A DNA stretch of 64,000 nt from Alphaproteobacteria bacterium (GCA_004292755.1 RDXE01000025.1:186001-250000), one strand, 5' to 3'. Shown: positions 24,582 to 33,508, numbered from the stretch's first letter. The notes: generated from the sequence alone by a model not told the origin. A program made the numbers and translations.

Positions 24582-25124
24582 CTAGCGAATCACGCCGCAG
24601 GCAATCCGCGCACCGGAATTGCCAATCGGCTGGGACAGATGATCATCGCGCGCGGCGTGGATCACAATCGCGGCGCCATTGGCATCCAGCACCGTGCCGC
24701 GCCCAGAGGTGCCGGACAGCGAGATCAGAGTGGTGAACATTTCCGCCTCAACGCTGCCATCGGCGTGAGCAAACAGGTTCGGCAGGTCGCCATAGTCACC
24801 TGTCGGGTTCAGCAATCCGTGGGGCAGATCGGGTGCGCCCAGATGGGCACCGGAGGCGACAAAGCCCTGCTCGCGATCATCGCAGGTGCCAACGCTGTGG
24901 ATGTGGGTGCCATGGGGCCCTGGCGGCAGGCCACCGGCACGAATCCGCACATACACCAGCACGCCGCGCGGCCCCTCAGTGAAGCGCGCCTCACCAATCG
25001 CCTCTCCGGCGCGGTTGATGATGGTAGCCGATGCCGCGGGCAGCGTTGGCGCCTGAGCACTGGCCCCGACACTCAGGCCCATCATCACCGCCAGCACACC
25101 AGCGGCCAAACTGCGCTTGATCAT
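24582..25124 (-). CDS. sodC: Periplasmic Cu,Zn superoxide dismutase-like protein
   Basis: 180 residues from ATG 25124 after GGAGG. Signal peptide 1-24 ends A-S-A-Q-A. SodC motifs: H-I-H (H74, H76), bridging H94 in S-G-A-H, H102 in P-H-G, G-D-L-P-N with D113, and the last Cu ligand H156 in V-I-H-A-A-R-D-D. C81 and C176 fit the conserved disulfide. By eye, the third zinc His (normally H-x-G-D-L) is Asp110. The protein would remove superoxide in the periplasm, beside an exported Fe-S/Mo enzyme. It is the first gene of the sodC-hypothetical-fdhD-mobA operon, diverging from the permease gene. Confidence 0.85.
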   Translation of the reverse strand: MIKRSLAAGVLAVMMGLSVGASAQAPTLPAASATIINRAGEAIGEARFTEGPRGVLVYVRIRAGGLPPGPHGTHIHSVGTCDDREQGFVASGAHLGAPDLPHGLLNPTGDYGDLPNLFAHADGSVEAEMFTTLISLSGTSGRGTVLDANGAAIVIHAARDDHLSQPIGNSGARIACGVIR

Positions 25125-25298
25125 TCTGTGATCCTCCCCAAACCCGACCAGTATGATCTGGTTCCTGACATGAGATAGCGCGCTTCCAAGCCAATGCCAT
25201 GCCCGGCGCTGCACATCTGCCGTCACGGAGAATGGCTCGACACGCCCTAGACGCACTTCTATAGACCGATCTCCCACTCGGCGTTAAGGACCTGCCCG

Positions 25299-26126
25299 AT
25301 GCCCGCTGACGTTATGCAGATGCTGCCACTGTTCCTGGCTCTGGTCGCAACCGGGGCTGTCGCCGGAGTTGTTGCGGGCTTGTTGGGGGTGGGGGGCGGC
25401 ATCGTGGTGGTGCCCGTGCTGTTCCATGTGTTGAGTGGGCTTGGCTACGACAGTGCCACGGCGATGAGTGTGGCGGTCGGCACCTCGCTTGCCTCCCTGG
25501 TGCCGACGGCCTTCACCTCAGCGCGCGCACACCGGGCACGCGGCTCTGTCGACAGCGATCTGCTGCGGAGTTGGGGGCCATGGATTTTGGGCGGCGTCGC
25601 CATTGGCCTGGTCATCGCCACCATCGCCGGTGGGCATGCGCTAAAGCTGGTGTTTGGCGTCGCGGCCTTGGTGGTGGCGCTGCATATGGCGCTGTCCAAG
25701 GAGGGATTTCATCTGCGCGACCGGCTGCCCAGCACGCCTGCACGTCAGGCGATTGCGACCGGCATCGGTGGCGTGTCGGTCATGATGGGCATTGGTGGCG
25801 GCACTCTGTCAGTGCCGATCCTGAGCCTGTTCAACTATCCAATCAAACGCGCCGTGGGTACGGCTGCGGCCGTGGGCTTGATCATCGGGATCCCTGGCGC
25901 CGTCGGCATGGCCTATGCTGGCCTGGGGGCAGCGGGCCGACCGGCCTATTGCCTGGGTTGGATTTCCCTGCCGGGCCTGTTGGCGATCACGCCGTTGCAG
26001 GTACTGCTGGCACCCTACGGCGCAAAGATCGCCCATGCGGTGCCAGCCAACCTGCTGCGAAAGCTGTTCGCGGGCTTTCTGGCCCTAACCGCTGTTCGCA
26101 TGCTGTGGAGCGTGCTGGGGGCTTAG
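25299..26126 (+). CDS. TauE/SafE (TSUP) family membrane permease
   Basis: 275 residues with about eight membrane helices. The two family repeats are visible: G-L-L-G-V-G-G-G-I-V-V-V-P-V-L near residue 27 and G-I-G-G-G-T-L-S-V-P-I-L near residue 165. TSUP proteins export sulfite, sulfoacetate or related organosulfur anions; the substrate here is unknown. It diverges from sodC and converges with the last tctC gene, with which it shares bases at the stop codons. AAGGA lies 9 bp before the ATG at 25299; a second ATG at 25314 lacks a ribosome binding site. Confidence 0.88.
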   Translation: MPADVMQMLPLFLALVATGAVAGVVAGLLGVGGGIVVVPVLFHVLSGLGYDSATAMSVAVGTSLASLVPTAFTSARAHRARGSVDSDLLRSWGPWILGGVAIGLVIATIAGGHALKLVFGVAALVVALHMALSKEGFHLRDRLPSTPARQAIATGIGGVSVMMGIGGGTLSVPILSLFNYPIKRAVGTAAAVGLIIGIPGAVGMAYAGLGAAGRPAYCLGWISLPGLLAITPLQVLLAPYGAKIAHAVPANLLRKLFAGFLALTAVRMLWSVLGA

Positions 26127-26131
26127 CCCCC
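26117..26131. terminator. Hairpin carrying both stop codons of convergent genes
   Basis: GGGGGC-TTA-GCCCCC forms a tight 6-bp stem. TAG of the permease (26124-26126) and the complement of TAA of the minus-strand tctC gene (26125-26123) lie in the loop and its edge. It probably serves both transcripts as a terminator or end-processing site. Confidence 0.5.
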
Positions 26132-27106
26132 ACTCGCCGCCGCCCGCAGGATCGGCGTCCAGCGAACGACTTCAGCTGCCACCAAAGCGGCCAGCGCGGC
26201 GGGACCACGGGCGGCCGGGGTCGGCAACTCGCCACCCAACTCCACCAACCGGTCACGCACGGCTGGATCCTCCAGCGCTTGGGAGAGTGCCTCCGCCAGA
26301 CGCTCCACCACAGCAGTGGGCGTGCCGCGCGGTGCGAACAAGGCATTCCACACCGCAGTGTCAAAGCCGGGCACGCCAGCTTCCATCAGGCTCGGCACGT
26401 CGGGCAGCACGGCGGCGCGGGTGCGGGTGGAAACCCCGAGCGCTGTGACGGTTCCGCCAGCTACCTGACCGATCACGTTGACGGTCTGGTCAAACAGGAA
26501 ATCCACCCGCCCGGCGGCTACATCGGCCAGCGCCGGTGCCGTGCCGCGGTAGGGGATGTGGTCAGCCATCGTGCCGGTCTGGGTCAAGAACAACAGTCCC
26601 CCCAGATGCGACGACGCGCCAACCCCAGCCGAGGCATAGGTCGCGCGAGTGCCTGGGGTTTTCAGATAGCGCACCAGCCCGGCCACGTCGGTCGCAAGGC
26701 CAGGACGGACCACCAGCACCAAAGGATTGGTGGCGATCAGCCCGACGGGCTGGAAATCCGTCTCAGGATCATAGGGGGCGGGCTGCGCCAAGGCTGGCAC
26801 GGCCGTGTGGGTGCCGATGTTGCCCAGCACCAGCGTATAGCCATCGGGTGCTGCGCGTTGCACCCGCTGCGCCCCGATGGCGCCACCAGCACCACCGACA
26901 TTCTCCACCACCACGGGCTGGCCCAGGTGGGATGCCATCCGGCGGGACACGATGCGTCCCAGCACGTCGGTTGGCCCGCCTGCGGCGAACGGCACCACCA
27001 GCGTGATCGGTCGCGTGGGAAACCCTTGCGCGCTGAGGGAGGTGGGGGCCACACCCACGGCGGCCCCCACGACCGCTGCTACCATCACTGCTCGTCTCGT
27101 CCACAT
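26123..27106 (-). CDS. Tripartite tricarboxylate transporter substrate-binding protein (Bug/TctC), copy 1
   Basis: 327 residues, AGGAGC before ATG 27106. A signal peptide with an RR pair (M-W-T-R-R-A-V-M-V-A-A) ends near L-S-A-Q-G. The Bug fold is identified by F-P-T-R-P-I-T-L-V-V-P-F-A-A-G-G-P-T-D-V and V-V-E-N-V-G-G-A-G-G. These periplasmic proteins capture carboxylates for TctAB permeases. It is the last gene of a seven-gene minus-strand operon and one of three tctC copies here; 65 bp separate it from copy 2. Confidence 0.9.
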   Translation of the reverse strand: MWTRRAVMVAAVVGAAVGVAPTSLSAQGFPTRPITLVVPFAAGGPTDVLGRIVSRRMASHLGQPVVVENVGGAGGAIGAQRVQRAAPDGYTLVLGNIGTHTAVPALAQPAPYDPETDFQPVGLIATNPLVLVVRPGLATDVAGLVRYLKTPGTRATYASAGVGASSHLGGLLFLTQTGTMADHIPYRGTAPALADVAAGRVDFLFDQTVNVIGQVAGGTVTALGVSTRTRAAVLPDVPSLMEAGVPGFDTAVWNALFAPRGTPTAVVERLAEALSQALEDPAVRDRLVELGGELPTPAARGPAALAALVAAEVVRWTPILRAAASGG

Positions 27107-27171
27107 CGCCAGCTCCTGACCGGGTGATACTTATCATTCGGTTGGGCCGTGCGATGGGTTACGCAGGCCTG

Positions 27172-28161
27172 CTACTCAACCGTGGCACCCGCAGCCCGAA
27201 TGATCGGGATCCAGCGCTCCATATCCGCACGGACACGCTGACGCAGGGCCTCGCGGGTCCGTTGGTCCGGTGTGGGGACATCGGCCCCCAAGTCGGCCAA
27301 GCGCTTGGAGACCGCCTCGTCAGCCATCGCCTCCAGATAGGCAGCATGCAGCCGCTCCAGCACTGGCTGCGGCGTGTTGCGCGGCGCGAACAGGCTGTTC
27401 CACACCCCCAGTTCAAACACCGGCAACCCAACTTCGGCGAAGGTCGGTACATCCGGCACCACGGCAAAGCGCCGTGCTGTGGTGATCGCCAGGGGCTTGA
27501 TGGTGCCAGCCTGGATTTGCGGCACAGCGTTGACCGACTGGTCGAACATGAAGTCGAACTGCCCCGCGACCAGATCGTTCATCGCAGGCCCGGTGCCGCG
27601 GTAGGGGATGTGTTGCCCACCCGTCCCGGTCACCTGGCTGAAAAACAAGATCGCCGCGACATGGGCCATCGAGCCGACACCGGCCGAGCCAAAGCTTGCC
27701 CGCTCCCGATTGGCGCGCAGCCACGTAATGAAGTCGGCGTAGGTGGTCGCCTCAAGTGTGCGGCGCACCACTAGGATCTGCGGGTTGGTGCCGATGGTGC
27801 CAATGGGCTCAAAATCCCGGTCCGCATCGTAGGTAACCGTGCGGTAGAGCGCCATATTCGCCACTTGCGTGCCAAGATGGCCGACCAGCAAGGTGTAGCC
27901 ATCGGCTGGCGAGCGCGAGACGCGTGTCACGCCGATGGTGCCCCCCGCACCAGTGACGTTCTCAACCACCACGCTTTGACCCAGCGTGCGGCTCATCCGC
28001 TGGCCCAGAATGCGGGCCATCACGTCAGTTGGGCCACCCGCTGCGAACGGCACCACAACGGTGACTGGTCGCGTTGGAAACATCTGTGCTGCCGCAGGTG
28101 CCACAGCCGCCACCGTGGCCATCACCCCAACCGCCAGCGCGGCCACCCATCGTTTGCTCAT
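27172..28161 (-). CDS. Tripartite tricarboxylate transporter substrate-binding protein (Bug/TctC), copy 2
   Basis: 329 residues from ATG 28161, after GGGGAGGGATC. Sec signal M-S-K-R-W-V-A-A-L-A-V ... A-A-A-Q. Same core as copies 1 and 3 (V-P-F-A-A-G-G-P-T-D-V-M-A-R and V-V-E-N-V-T-G-A-G-G-T-I-G) but clearly diverged along the rest. A long gap with a hairpin separates it from copy 3, so it may be transcribed at a different level from the upstream genes. Confidence 0.9.
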   Translation of the reverse strand: MSKRWVAALAVGVMATVAAVAPAAAQMFPTRPVTVVVPFAAGGPTDVMARILGQRMSRTLGQSVVVENVTGAGGTIGVTRVSRSPADGYTLLVGHLGTQVANMALYRTVTYDADRDFEPIGTIGTNPQILVVRRTLEATTYADFITWLRANRERASFGSAGVGSMAHVAAILFFSQVTGTGGQHIPYRGTGPAMNDLVAGQFDFMFDQSVNAVPQIQAGTIKPLAITTARRFAVVPDVPTFAEVGLPVFELGVWNSLFAPRNTPQPVLERLHAAYLEAMADEAVSKRLADLGADVPTPDQRTREALRQRVRADMERWIPIIRAAGATVE

Positions 28162-28274
28162 GTCGATCCCTCCCCTGGGTATGGTTTTGCAGGCAATGGT
28201 AGAGCCTCGGGCCGGGAACACAAGGTGCTGCTCCTGCAGACTGCCCTGCTGCACCAAGGTCAGCCCAAACACAC

Positions 28275-28305
28275 CCAGCGCGCGTCAGGGCCTGACGCGC
28301 GCTGG
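28275..28305 (-). terminator. Long perfect hairpin between tctC copies 3 and 2
   Basis: A 15-bp inverted repeat (28275-28289 and 28291-28305) centred on base 28290 lies in the 177-bp gap after tctC copy 3. On the minus strand it is followed by GTGTGTTTGG, not a proper U-tract. It may be a partial terminator, or an mRNA-stabilising hairpin that lets binding protein and membrane genes be made at different levels. Confidence 0.5.
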
Positions 28306-28338
28306 AAACCACTCACCCCTGAGGATAGGACTGGCAGG

Positions 28339-29328
28339 TTACTCGGCCGTGGCACCCGCCGCGCGGATCACGGGGACCCAGCGGGCAACGTCAGCTGCGT
28401 GGCGTGCCTTGAAGGCCCCCAGCTTCAGCTCAGCCTCGGATGGGATCTGCACTGCGAGTTCCGTCAGGCGGGTCCGGATCGCCGGGTCCGCCATGGCTTC
28501 GGCGGCAGCGGCATTCAAACGCTCCAGGATCGGCTGGGGTGTGCCCTTCGGTGCGAACAGGGTGTTCCAGATCGCAACGTCAAAGCCAGTCAGGCCACTC
28601 TCGGCCAGGGTTGGCAGGTTTGGCACCTGCGGCAAGCGCTCTGGCGTCGTTACGGCAATCCCCAACACTGTGCCGCCCTGAACCTGCTGCAACACGTTCA
28701 GTGCCTGATCGATCATGTAGTCGAACTGACCAGCGACCAGATCATTCATCGCCGGGCCCGTGCCACGATAGGCGACGTCCTGAACCTTGGTGCCGGTGGC
28801 CGCGTGGAACATCAGCGCCGCCGTATGCGAGGCAGAGCCGATGCCCGCATGACCATAGCTCAACCGTTCCTGGTTGGCGCGAACATGCGCCAGGAACTCT
28901 GGCACTGTGGCGGGCGCGCCGCGCTTGGCGACCAGGATCATCGGATTAACGCCCAGCGGCGCAATCGGCTCAAAATCCGTCTGCGGGTCATACTGCAGGC
29001 GGCGATAGAGGGCGATGTTGGAAACGTGGGTGCCCAGATGACCAACGGTGAGCGTGTAGCCATCGGGTGCAGCGCGGGCACCGCGCACCACGCCAATGGT
29101 GCCACCAGCGCCACCGACATTTTCCACCACCATCGTCTGGCCGAGGCTGCGGCTCATGCGCTGGGTCACAATGCGGGCCAGCACGTCGGTTGGGCCACCG
29201 GCGGCAAAGGGCACGATCACAGTGATCGGACGGGCAGGATATTGCTGCGCGAGGGCCGGACCGGCCCCCAAGAGGGCAGCGGCGGCAAAAGCGCCGACCA
29301 GGGCGCGACGGGTGGTCGGTTGGTTCAT
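28339..29328 (-). CDS. Tripartite tricarboxylate transporter substrate-binding protein (Bug/TctC), copy 3
   Basis: 329 residues from ATG 29328, after GGAGGGAACC. The signal M-N-Q-P-T-T-R-R-A-L-V-G-A-F has twin arginines and a hydrophobic core; cleavage is likely after A-L-A-Q. Core motifs V-P-F-A-A-G-G-P-T-D-V-L-A-R and V-V-E-N-V-G-G-A-G-G-T-I-G. It follows the hydrolase gene by 19 bp and is the copy most tightly linked to the tctBA-dehydrogenase-hydrolase genes, so it is the best candidate for the TctAB partner. Confidence 0.9.
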   Translation of the reverse strand: MNQPTTRRALVGAFAAAALLGAGPALAQQYPARPITVIVPFAAGGPTDVLARIVTQRMSRSLGQTMVVENVGGAGGTIGVVRGARAAPDGYTLTVGHLGTHVSNIALYRRLQYDPQTDFEPIAPLGVNPMILVAKRGAPATVPEFLAHVRANQERLSYGHAGIGSASHTAALMFHAATGTKVQDVAYRGTGPAMNDLVAGQFDYMIDQALNVLQQVQGGTVLGIAVTTPERLPQVPNLPTLAESGLTGFDVAIWNTLFAPKGTPQPILERLNAAAAEAMADPAIRTRLTELAVQIPSEAELKLGAFKARHAADVARWVPVIRAAGATAE

Positions 29329-29347
29329 CGGTTCCCTCCAAGGAAGC

Positions 29348-30238
29348 TCAGCCATCGGTCGCCAGGAACGGCACGAGGGCTGCCAGCACGGCGTCCGGGT
29401 CTTCCTCGGCGAGGTAGTGCCCGGTTGGCACGGCATGACCAGTGACAGATAGGGCGACAGCCCCCCACATTTCAATTGGATCAAAACACCGAGCGACCAC
29501 GCCATCTGCTCCCCACAGCACCAGCAGCGGAATGGTGAGCGGCTGGGCAAGGTCTTCCCGGTCATGGTCCAGATCAATGGAGGCAGCGGCCCGGTAATCT
29601 TCGCACATCGCGTGGATGGCATCAGGCGTGGTGTTGCAGCGCAAATAGTCTGCCAGAGCCCGCGGATCGATCACTCCCTGCCCGGCCCGGCCCAGCATGG
29701 TGGTGAGGTAGGCCGCGGGATTGCCCGCCAGCAGAGTCTCGGGCAGCGGCTCTGGCTGGATCAAGAAGAACCAATGCCAATAGGCCGTGGCGAAGCGCCG
29801 GTCGGTCGCCTCATACATCGCCAGGGTTGGGGCGATGTCCAGCACCGCAAGATGACTGACCGTGCTGCGATGATCGCGCGCTAAGCGGTGGGCAACCCGC
29901 CCACCACGGTCATGGCCCACCAGGCGAAAGCGCTGAAAGCCCAGATCGGCCATCACCGCCACCATGTCGGCTGCCATCCGGCGCTTGGCGTAGCGGCTGT
30001 GATCGCCACCACCGCGTGGCTTCAAACTATCGCCATAGCCGCGCAAATCGGCGCACACAACAGTGTAGTCGCGCGCCAGCACAGGGGCCACGCGGTGCCA
30101 CATCGCATGGGTTTGCGGATGGCCGTGCAGCAGCAGCACCGGAGGTCCGTCACCACCAACCACGGCGTGGATCGCCCCGCCTTCCCCCTCCACCTCGGTG
30201 CGATGAACCCGAAAGCCGTGAAAGAGATCGATCGTCAT
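29348..30238 (-). CDS. Alpha/beta hydrolase, fluoroacetate/haloacetate dehalogenase-like
   Basis: 296 residues. The pattern matches the fluoroacetate dehalogenase subfamily residue for residue in the first half: nucleophile D110 in G-H-D-R-G-G-R, carboxylate-binding R111 and R114, D134, and halide-pocket H155-W156 in Y-W-H-W-F-F. The catalytic His is probably H274 (T-G-H-Y) and the pocket Tyr Y215. It could hydrolyse a haloacetate, but many relatives act on other substrates. It overlaps the upstream dehydrogenase gene by ATGA, inside a carboxylate transport operon, so a small carboxylate substrate is plausible. Confidence 0.82.
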   Translation of the reverse strand: MTIDLFHGFRVHRTEVEGEGGAIHAVVGGDGPPVLLLHGHPQTHAMWHRVAPVLARDYTVVCADLRGYGDSLKPRGGGDHSRYAKRRMAADMVAVMADLGFQRFRLVGHDRGGRVAHRLARDHRSTVSHLAVLDIAPTLAMYEATDRRFATAYWHWFFLIQPEPLPETLLAGNPAAYLTTMLGRAGQGVIDPRALADYLRCNTTPDAIHAMCEDYRAAASIDLDHDREDLAQPLTIPLLVLWGADGVVARCFDPIEMWGAVALSVTGHAVPTGHYLAEEDPDAVLAALVPFLATDG

Positions 30239-31299
30239 GCCATCGCCACTGCTGCCACCAGTGCGGCCGTGACATCGCGCGTCGCAGCCTGACCACCCAG
30301 ATCGGGCGTGCGCGGGCCACCGTCGCGCAGCACGGCCGCAATCGCCGCCTCAATCGCGTCGGCAGCGGCGTCATGGCCCAAGTGCCGCAGCATCATTGCA
30401 CCCGACCAGATTTGACCAATTGGATTGGCAATGCCCTTGCCCGCAATATCCGGCGCGGAGCCATGAACCGGCTCGAACATCGAGGGGTGCTCCCCGGTCG
30501 GATCAATGTTGCCCGACGGCGCAATGCCGATGGACCCGGCACAGGCCGGACCAAGGTCCGAGAGGATGTCGCCAAACAAGTTTGAGGCGACCACCACATC
30601 GAACCAATGCGGGTTGCGCACAAAGTGCGCACACAGGATGTCGATGTGAAACTGGTCGGTGGCGACCTCGGGATAGCGCTTGCGGATCTCCTGAAAGCGT
30701 TCGTCCCAGAACGGCATGGTGTGGATAATGCCATTGGACTTGGTGGCCGAGGTGAGTTTCCGGCGCGGTCGCGTTGCGGCCAAGTCAAAGGCATAGGTGA
30801 GGATGCGATCAACACCGCGGCGGGTGAACACCGCTTCTTGCAAAGCGAACTCATCTTCCGTGCCAGCGTAGATGCGTCCACCCATTTCGGAGTATTCGCC
30901 TTCGCAGTTCTCCCGCACAATCACCATGTCGATATCGGCGGGAAGGCGGTGCTTCAACGGACCATCCACGCCCTCAAACAGCTTGACCGGGCGAACATTG
31001 GCATAAAGGCCGAACTGGCGGCGGATCGGGATCAACAGCTTCCACAGCGACACGTGGTCCGGCACACCCGGAAAGCCAACAGCACCCAGGAAGATGCCAT
31101 CACTCTCAGCCAGTTGTGCCAAGCCGTTGCTGGGCATCATCTCGCCGGTCTTCAAGAACACTTCGCAGGACCAATCATACTCCTGCCAGTCAAAGCTGAT
31201 GCCGAAGCGCCGCCCGGCCGCCTCCAACACCTCAATTCCAGCAGGGACAACCTCTCGCCCGATGCCGTCGCCTGGAATCACTGCAATCCGGTGGCGCAT
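30235..31299 (-). CDS. Tartrate dehydrogenase / D-malate dehydrogenase (decarboxylating) family
   Basis: 354 residues of the isocitrate/isopropylmalate dehydrogenase fold. I-P-G-D-G-I-G-R-E opens the protein; Y-D-W-S-C-E near residue 40 is typical of the tartrate and D-malate branch. V-R-E-N-C-E-G-E-Y, T-S-A-T-K-S-N, D-I-L-C-A-H and the metal site region N-L-F-G-D-I-L-S-D-L follow, then E-P-V-H-G-S-A-P-D-I-A-G-K. It oxidises a 2-hydroxy acid with NAD and Mn or Mg. Beside TctAB and binding proteins, it suggests uptake and use of tartrate, D-malate or a similar acid. Confidence 0.88.
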   Translation of the reverse strand: MRHRIAVIPGDGIGREVVPAGIEVLEAAGRRFGISFDWQEYDWSCEVFLKTGEMMPSNGLAQLAESDGIFLGAVGFPGVPDHVSLWKLLIPIRRQFGLYANVRPVKLFEGVDGPLKHRLPADIDMVIVRENCEGEYSEMGGRIYAGTEDEFALQEAVFTRRGVDRILTYAFDLAATRPRRKLTSATKSNGIIHTMPFWDERFQEIRKRYPEVATDQFHIDILCAHFVRNPHWFDVVVASNLFGDILSDLGPACAGSIGIAPSGNIDPTGEHPSMFEPVHGSAPDIAGKGIANPIGQIWSGAMMLRHLGHDAAADAIEAAIAAVLRDGGPRTPDLGGQAATRDVTAALVAAVAMA

Positions 31300-31304
31300 G
31301 CCCC

Positions 31305-32807
31305 CTACTCCTCCTTAAACACCTCTTCCCGCTTACTGCGGATTGAGGGTAGCAGCACAATGACAAGCAACAACACGCACACCGCCAGCAGCGTGGCGCT
31401 GATCGGCCGTTCCAGGAACACCCAGGGGTCACCGCGGCTTAAGCGCAACGCGCGGCGAAGGTTTTCCTCCAACAACGGGGAGAGCACAAAGCCCAGCAGC
31501 AAGGGAGCCCCCTCAAAACCGAACTTTAGCAACACGTAGCCGAACAATCCGAAGGCAGCGACGGCGAAGATATCAAAGGCGGAATTGTTCAGCGAGTACA
31601 CGCCGATCCCGCAGAACAACAGGATTGCCGGGAACAACAAGCGATAGGGCACCTGCAGCAGCTTCACCCACAAACCGACCAGCGGCAGGTTGATGATCAC
31701 CAGCATCACGTTGCCAATCCACATGGACGCGATCAAACCCCAGAACAGGTCTGGTTGCTTGGTCATCACTTGTGGCCCAGGCGTGATGCCATGGATTGTC
31801 AGTGCACCAACCATCAACGCCATCACGGCATTGGGTGGAATGCCCAGGGTCAACAGTGGAATGAAAGAGGTTTGGGCGCCAGCATTGTTGGCGCTTTCCG
31901 GTGCCGCCACGCCCGCAATGGCGCCGCGCCCGAACTCCGCCTTGTTCTTCGACACCTTCTTCTCAAGGCTATAGGCGGCAAACGCCGACAGCGTGGCACC
32001 ACCGCCGGGCAGCACACCCAGGATGGAGCCGAGCACCGTGCCGCGCGCAATCGCCGGGGCCGCCTCTTTCATGTCGCGGAGGGTTGGCATTAAGCCGGTG
32101 ATCTTTTGGTTCAAGACGGTGCGGCTGAGCGTCTGTTCCAAGTTCTTCAGAATTTCAGCGATACCGAACACCCCCATGGCGATGGTGACGAAGCCAATGC
32201 CATCGGACAATTCCGGGATGCCAAAGGTCATCCGCTCCTGCCCGGTTTCGATGTCGGTACCGACAGTGCCAAGCAACAGGCCCAGGAACACCATGCCAAT
32301 GGCTTTGATAACCGAACCTGATGCCAGCACAATGGCAGCAATCAAACCCAACACCATCAGCGAGAAATACTCGGCCGGGCCAAATTGCTGCGCAGCCCGC
32401 GTCAATGGGGCACCCAGCACGGCGACCAGAATGGTGGCAAACGAACCTGCGATGAACGAGCCAATCGCGGCGATTGCCAGGGCAGGACCAGCCCGACCGC
32501 GGCGCGCCATCTGGTAGCCATCAATCGCAGTCACCACCGAGGACGCCTCGCCTGGCATGTTGACCAGGATCGCAGTGGTCGAGCCGCCGTACTGTGCACC
32601 GTAGAAAATGCCCGCAAGCATGATCAACGCCGACACCGGCTCAAGATTAAAGGTGATCGGCAGCAGCATCGCAATGGTCGCCACCGGTCCAATGCCCGGC
32701 AGCACCCCAATCAAGGTGCCAAGAAGCGCGCCAATCAGACAGAAGAACAGGTTCAACGGCGAGGCAGCGATGGCGAAGCCGTGCAGCAGGTTGGCAAAGA
32801 TATCCAT
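31305..32807 (-). CDS. tctA: Tripartite tricarboxylate transporter large permease TctA
   Basis: 500 residues, about twelve membrane helices. Start ATG 32807 overlaps the tctB stop (TGATG), which decides against an in-frame GTG four codons upstream. Family motifs: L-G-T-L-I-G-V-L-P-G-I-G-P-V-A-T near residue 28, Y-G-A-Q-Y-G-G-S-T-T-A-I-L-V-N-M-P-G-E (about 70-88) and V-L-P-G-G-G-A-T-L-S-A-F-A-A-Y in the second half. It is the main membrane subunit of a sodium- or proton-driven carboxylate transporter; five bases separate it from the dehydrogenase gene. Confidence 0.93.
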   Translation of the reverse strand: MDIFANLLHGFAIAASPLNLFFCLIGALLGTLIGVLPGIGPVATIAMLLPITFNLEPVSALIMLAGIFYGAQYGGSTTAILVNMPGEASSVVTAIDGYQMARRGRAGPALAIAAIGSFIAGSFATILVAVLGAPLTRAAQQFGPAEYFSLMVLGLIAAIVLASGSVIKAIGMVFLGLLLGTVGTDIETGQERMTFGIPELSDGIGFVTIAMGVFGIAEILKNLEQTLSRTVLNQKITGLMPTLRDMKEAAPAIARGTVLGSILGVLPGGGATLSAFAAYSLEKKVSKNKAEFGRGAIAGVAAPESANNAGAQTSFIPLLTLGIPPNAVMALMVGALTIHGITPGPQVMTKQPDLFWGLIASMWIGNVMLVIINLPLVGLWVKLLQVPYRLLFPAILLFCGIGVYSLNNSAFDIFAVAAFGLFGYVLLKFGFEGAPLLLGFVLSPLLEENLRRALRLSRGDPWVFLERPISATLLAVCVLLLVIVLLPSIRSKREEVFKEE

Positions 32808-33283
32808 CAGAGGAACCACCGTGGCCAGATGGTGAGCGGCAGACCCAGGCCTTCGACGAACACCAACACGCCGAACAGCACGAGACCAACGGAGAACGCG
32901 GCACTTTCCTTCCAGCGCACGTCACGGGCTGCAAAGGCCGACACGAAGGTCAACAAGAAGGCCGAGATGACAAGTCCCGCTTCCCGCAAGGTTAGGCCGA
33001 ACAGAATGATTGCGCCCAACACAATGGCGAGGTTGCGGATCGACCAGGCCTCCAGCTGATCAGGGCTGGTCAACCAGCAGCGGCCCACCAGCAACGCGCC
33101 AAGGCCACCCAGACAATAGGCCAACAGGGTTGGAAGATAGCCCGGCCCCATCCGAACGGCGCGGCCCAACGGCAATTCGCGGATGAGATAGAGTGCGAGA
33201 AGTGCAAGCGCCAGGAGCGTCAAGCCGCCCGCCAGATCCTGCCAACTGCGGACGCTGATGCCCCGCCGCACCGGCGAACTCAT
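32807..33283 (-). CDS. tctB: Tripartite tricarboxylate transporter small permease TctB
   Basis: 158 residues from ATG 33283. Four hydrophobic segments are visible (about residues 20-37, 55-75, 85-120 and 133-150), the normal TctB layout. L-P-L-G-R-A-V-R-M-G-P-G-Y-L-P-T is a typical periplasmic loop motif of this family. It is the first gene of the operon; the promoter must lie between 33284 and the end of the upstream glycosyltransferase gene at 33509, where I see no convincing boxes. Confidence 0.88.
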   Translation of the reverse strand: MSSPVRRGISVRSWQDLAGGLTLLALALLALYLIRELPLGRAVRMGPGYLPTLLAYCLGGLGALLVGRCWLTSPDQLEAWSIRNLAIVLGAIILFGLTLREAGLVISAFLLTFVSAFAARDVRWKESAAFSVGLVLFGVLVFVEGLGLPLTIWPRWFL

Positions 33284-33508
33284 CGGTCCACCCCACCGTG
33301 CTGCCACCCGATCCCAAGGGTGCACCTCGCCTCTCTTAGCATGCCGTCACACTCCCTCTCGGACTGGTCGCGCTCTCTTAACCCTTCGGCGCCTGCGGTA
33401 TCTGTGACTGCTGGCGTCGATTGGGTCAAGCGAACGCCGCCGACCCTGGGATCAGACGCAGCAATTGTTCCATTGGCAAAATCGATCAGAGGGGCCCGCG
33501 CGACAGCC

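Noticed and set aside
25571-29445. Two plus-strand open frames of more than 500 residues (25571-27127 and 27865-29445)
   Set aside because: They run antisense to the tctC genes and cross gene boundaries; low-complexity Arg/Gly/His content, no motifs.
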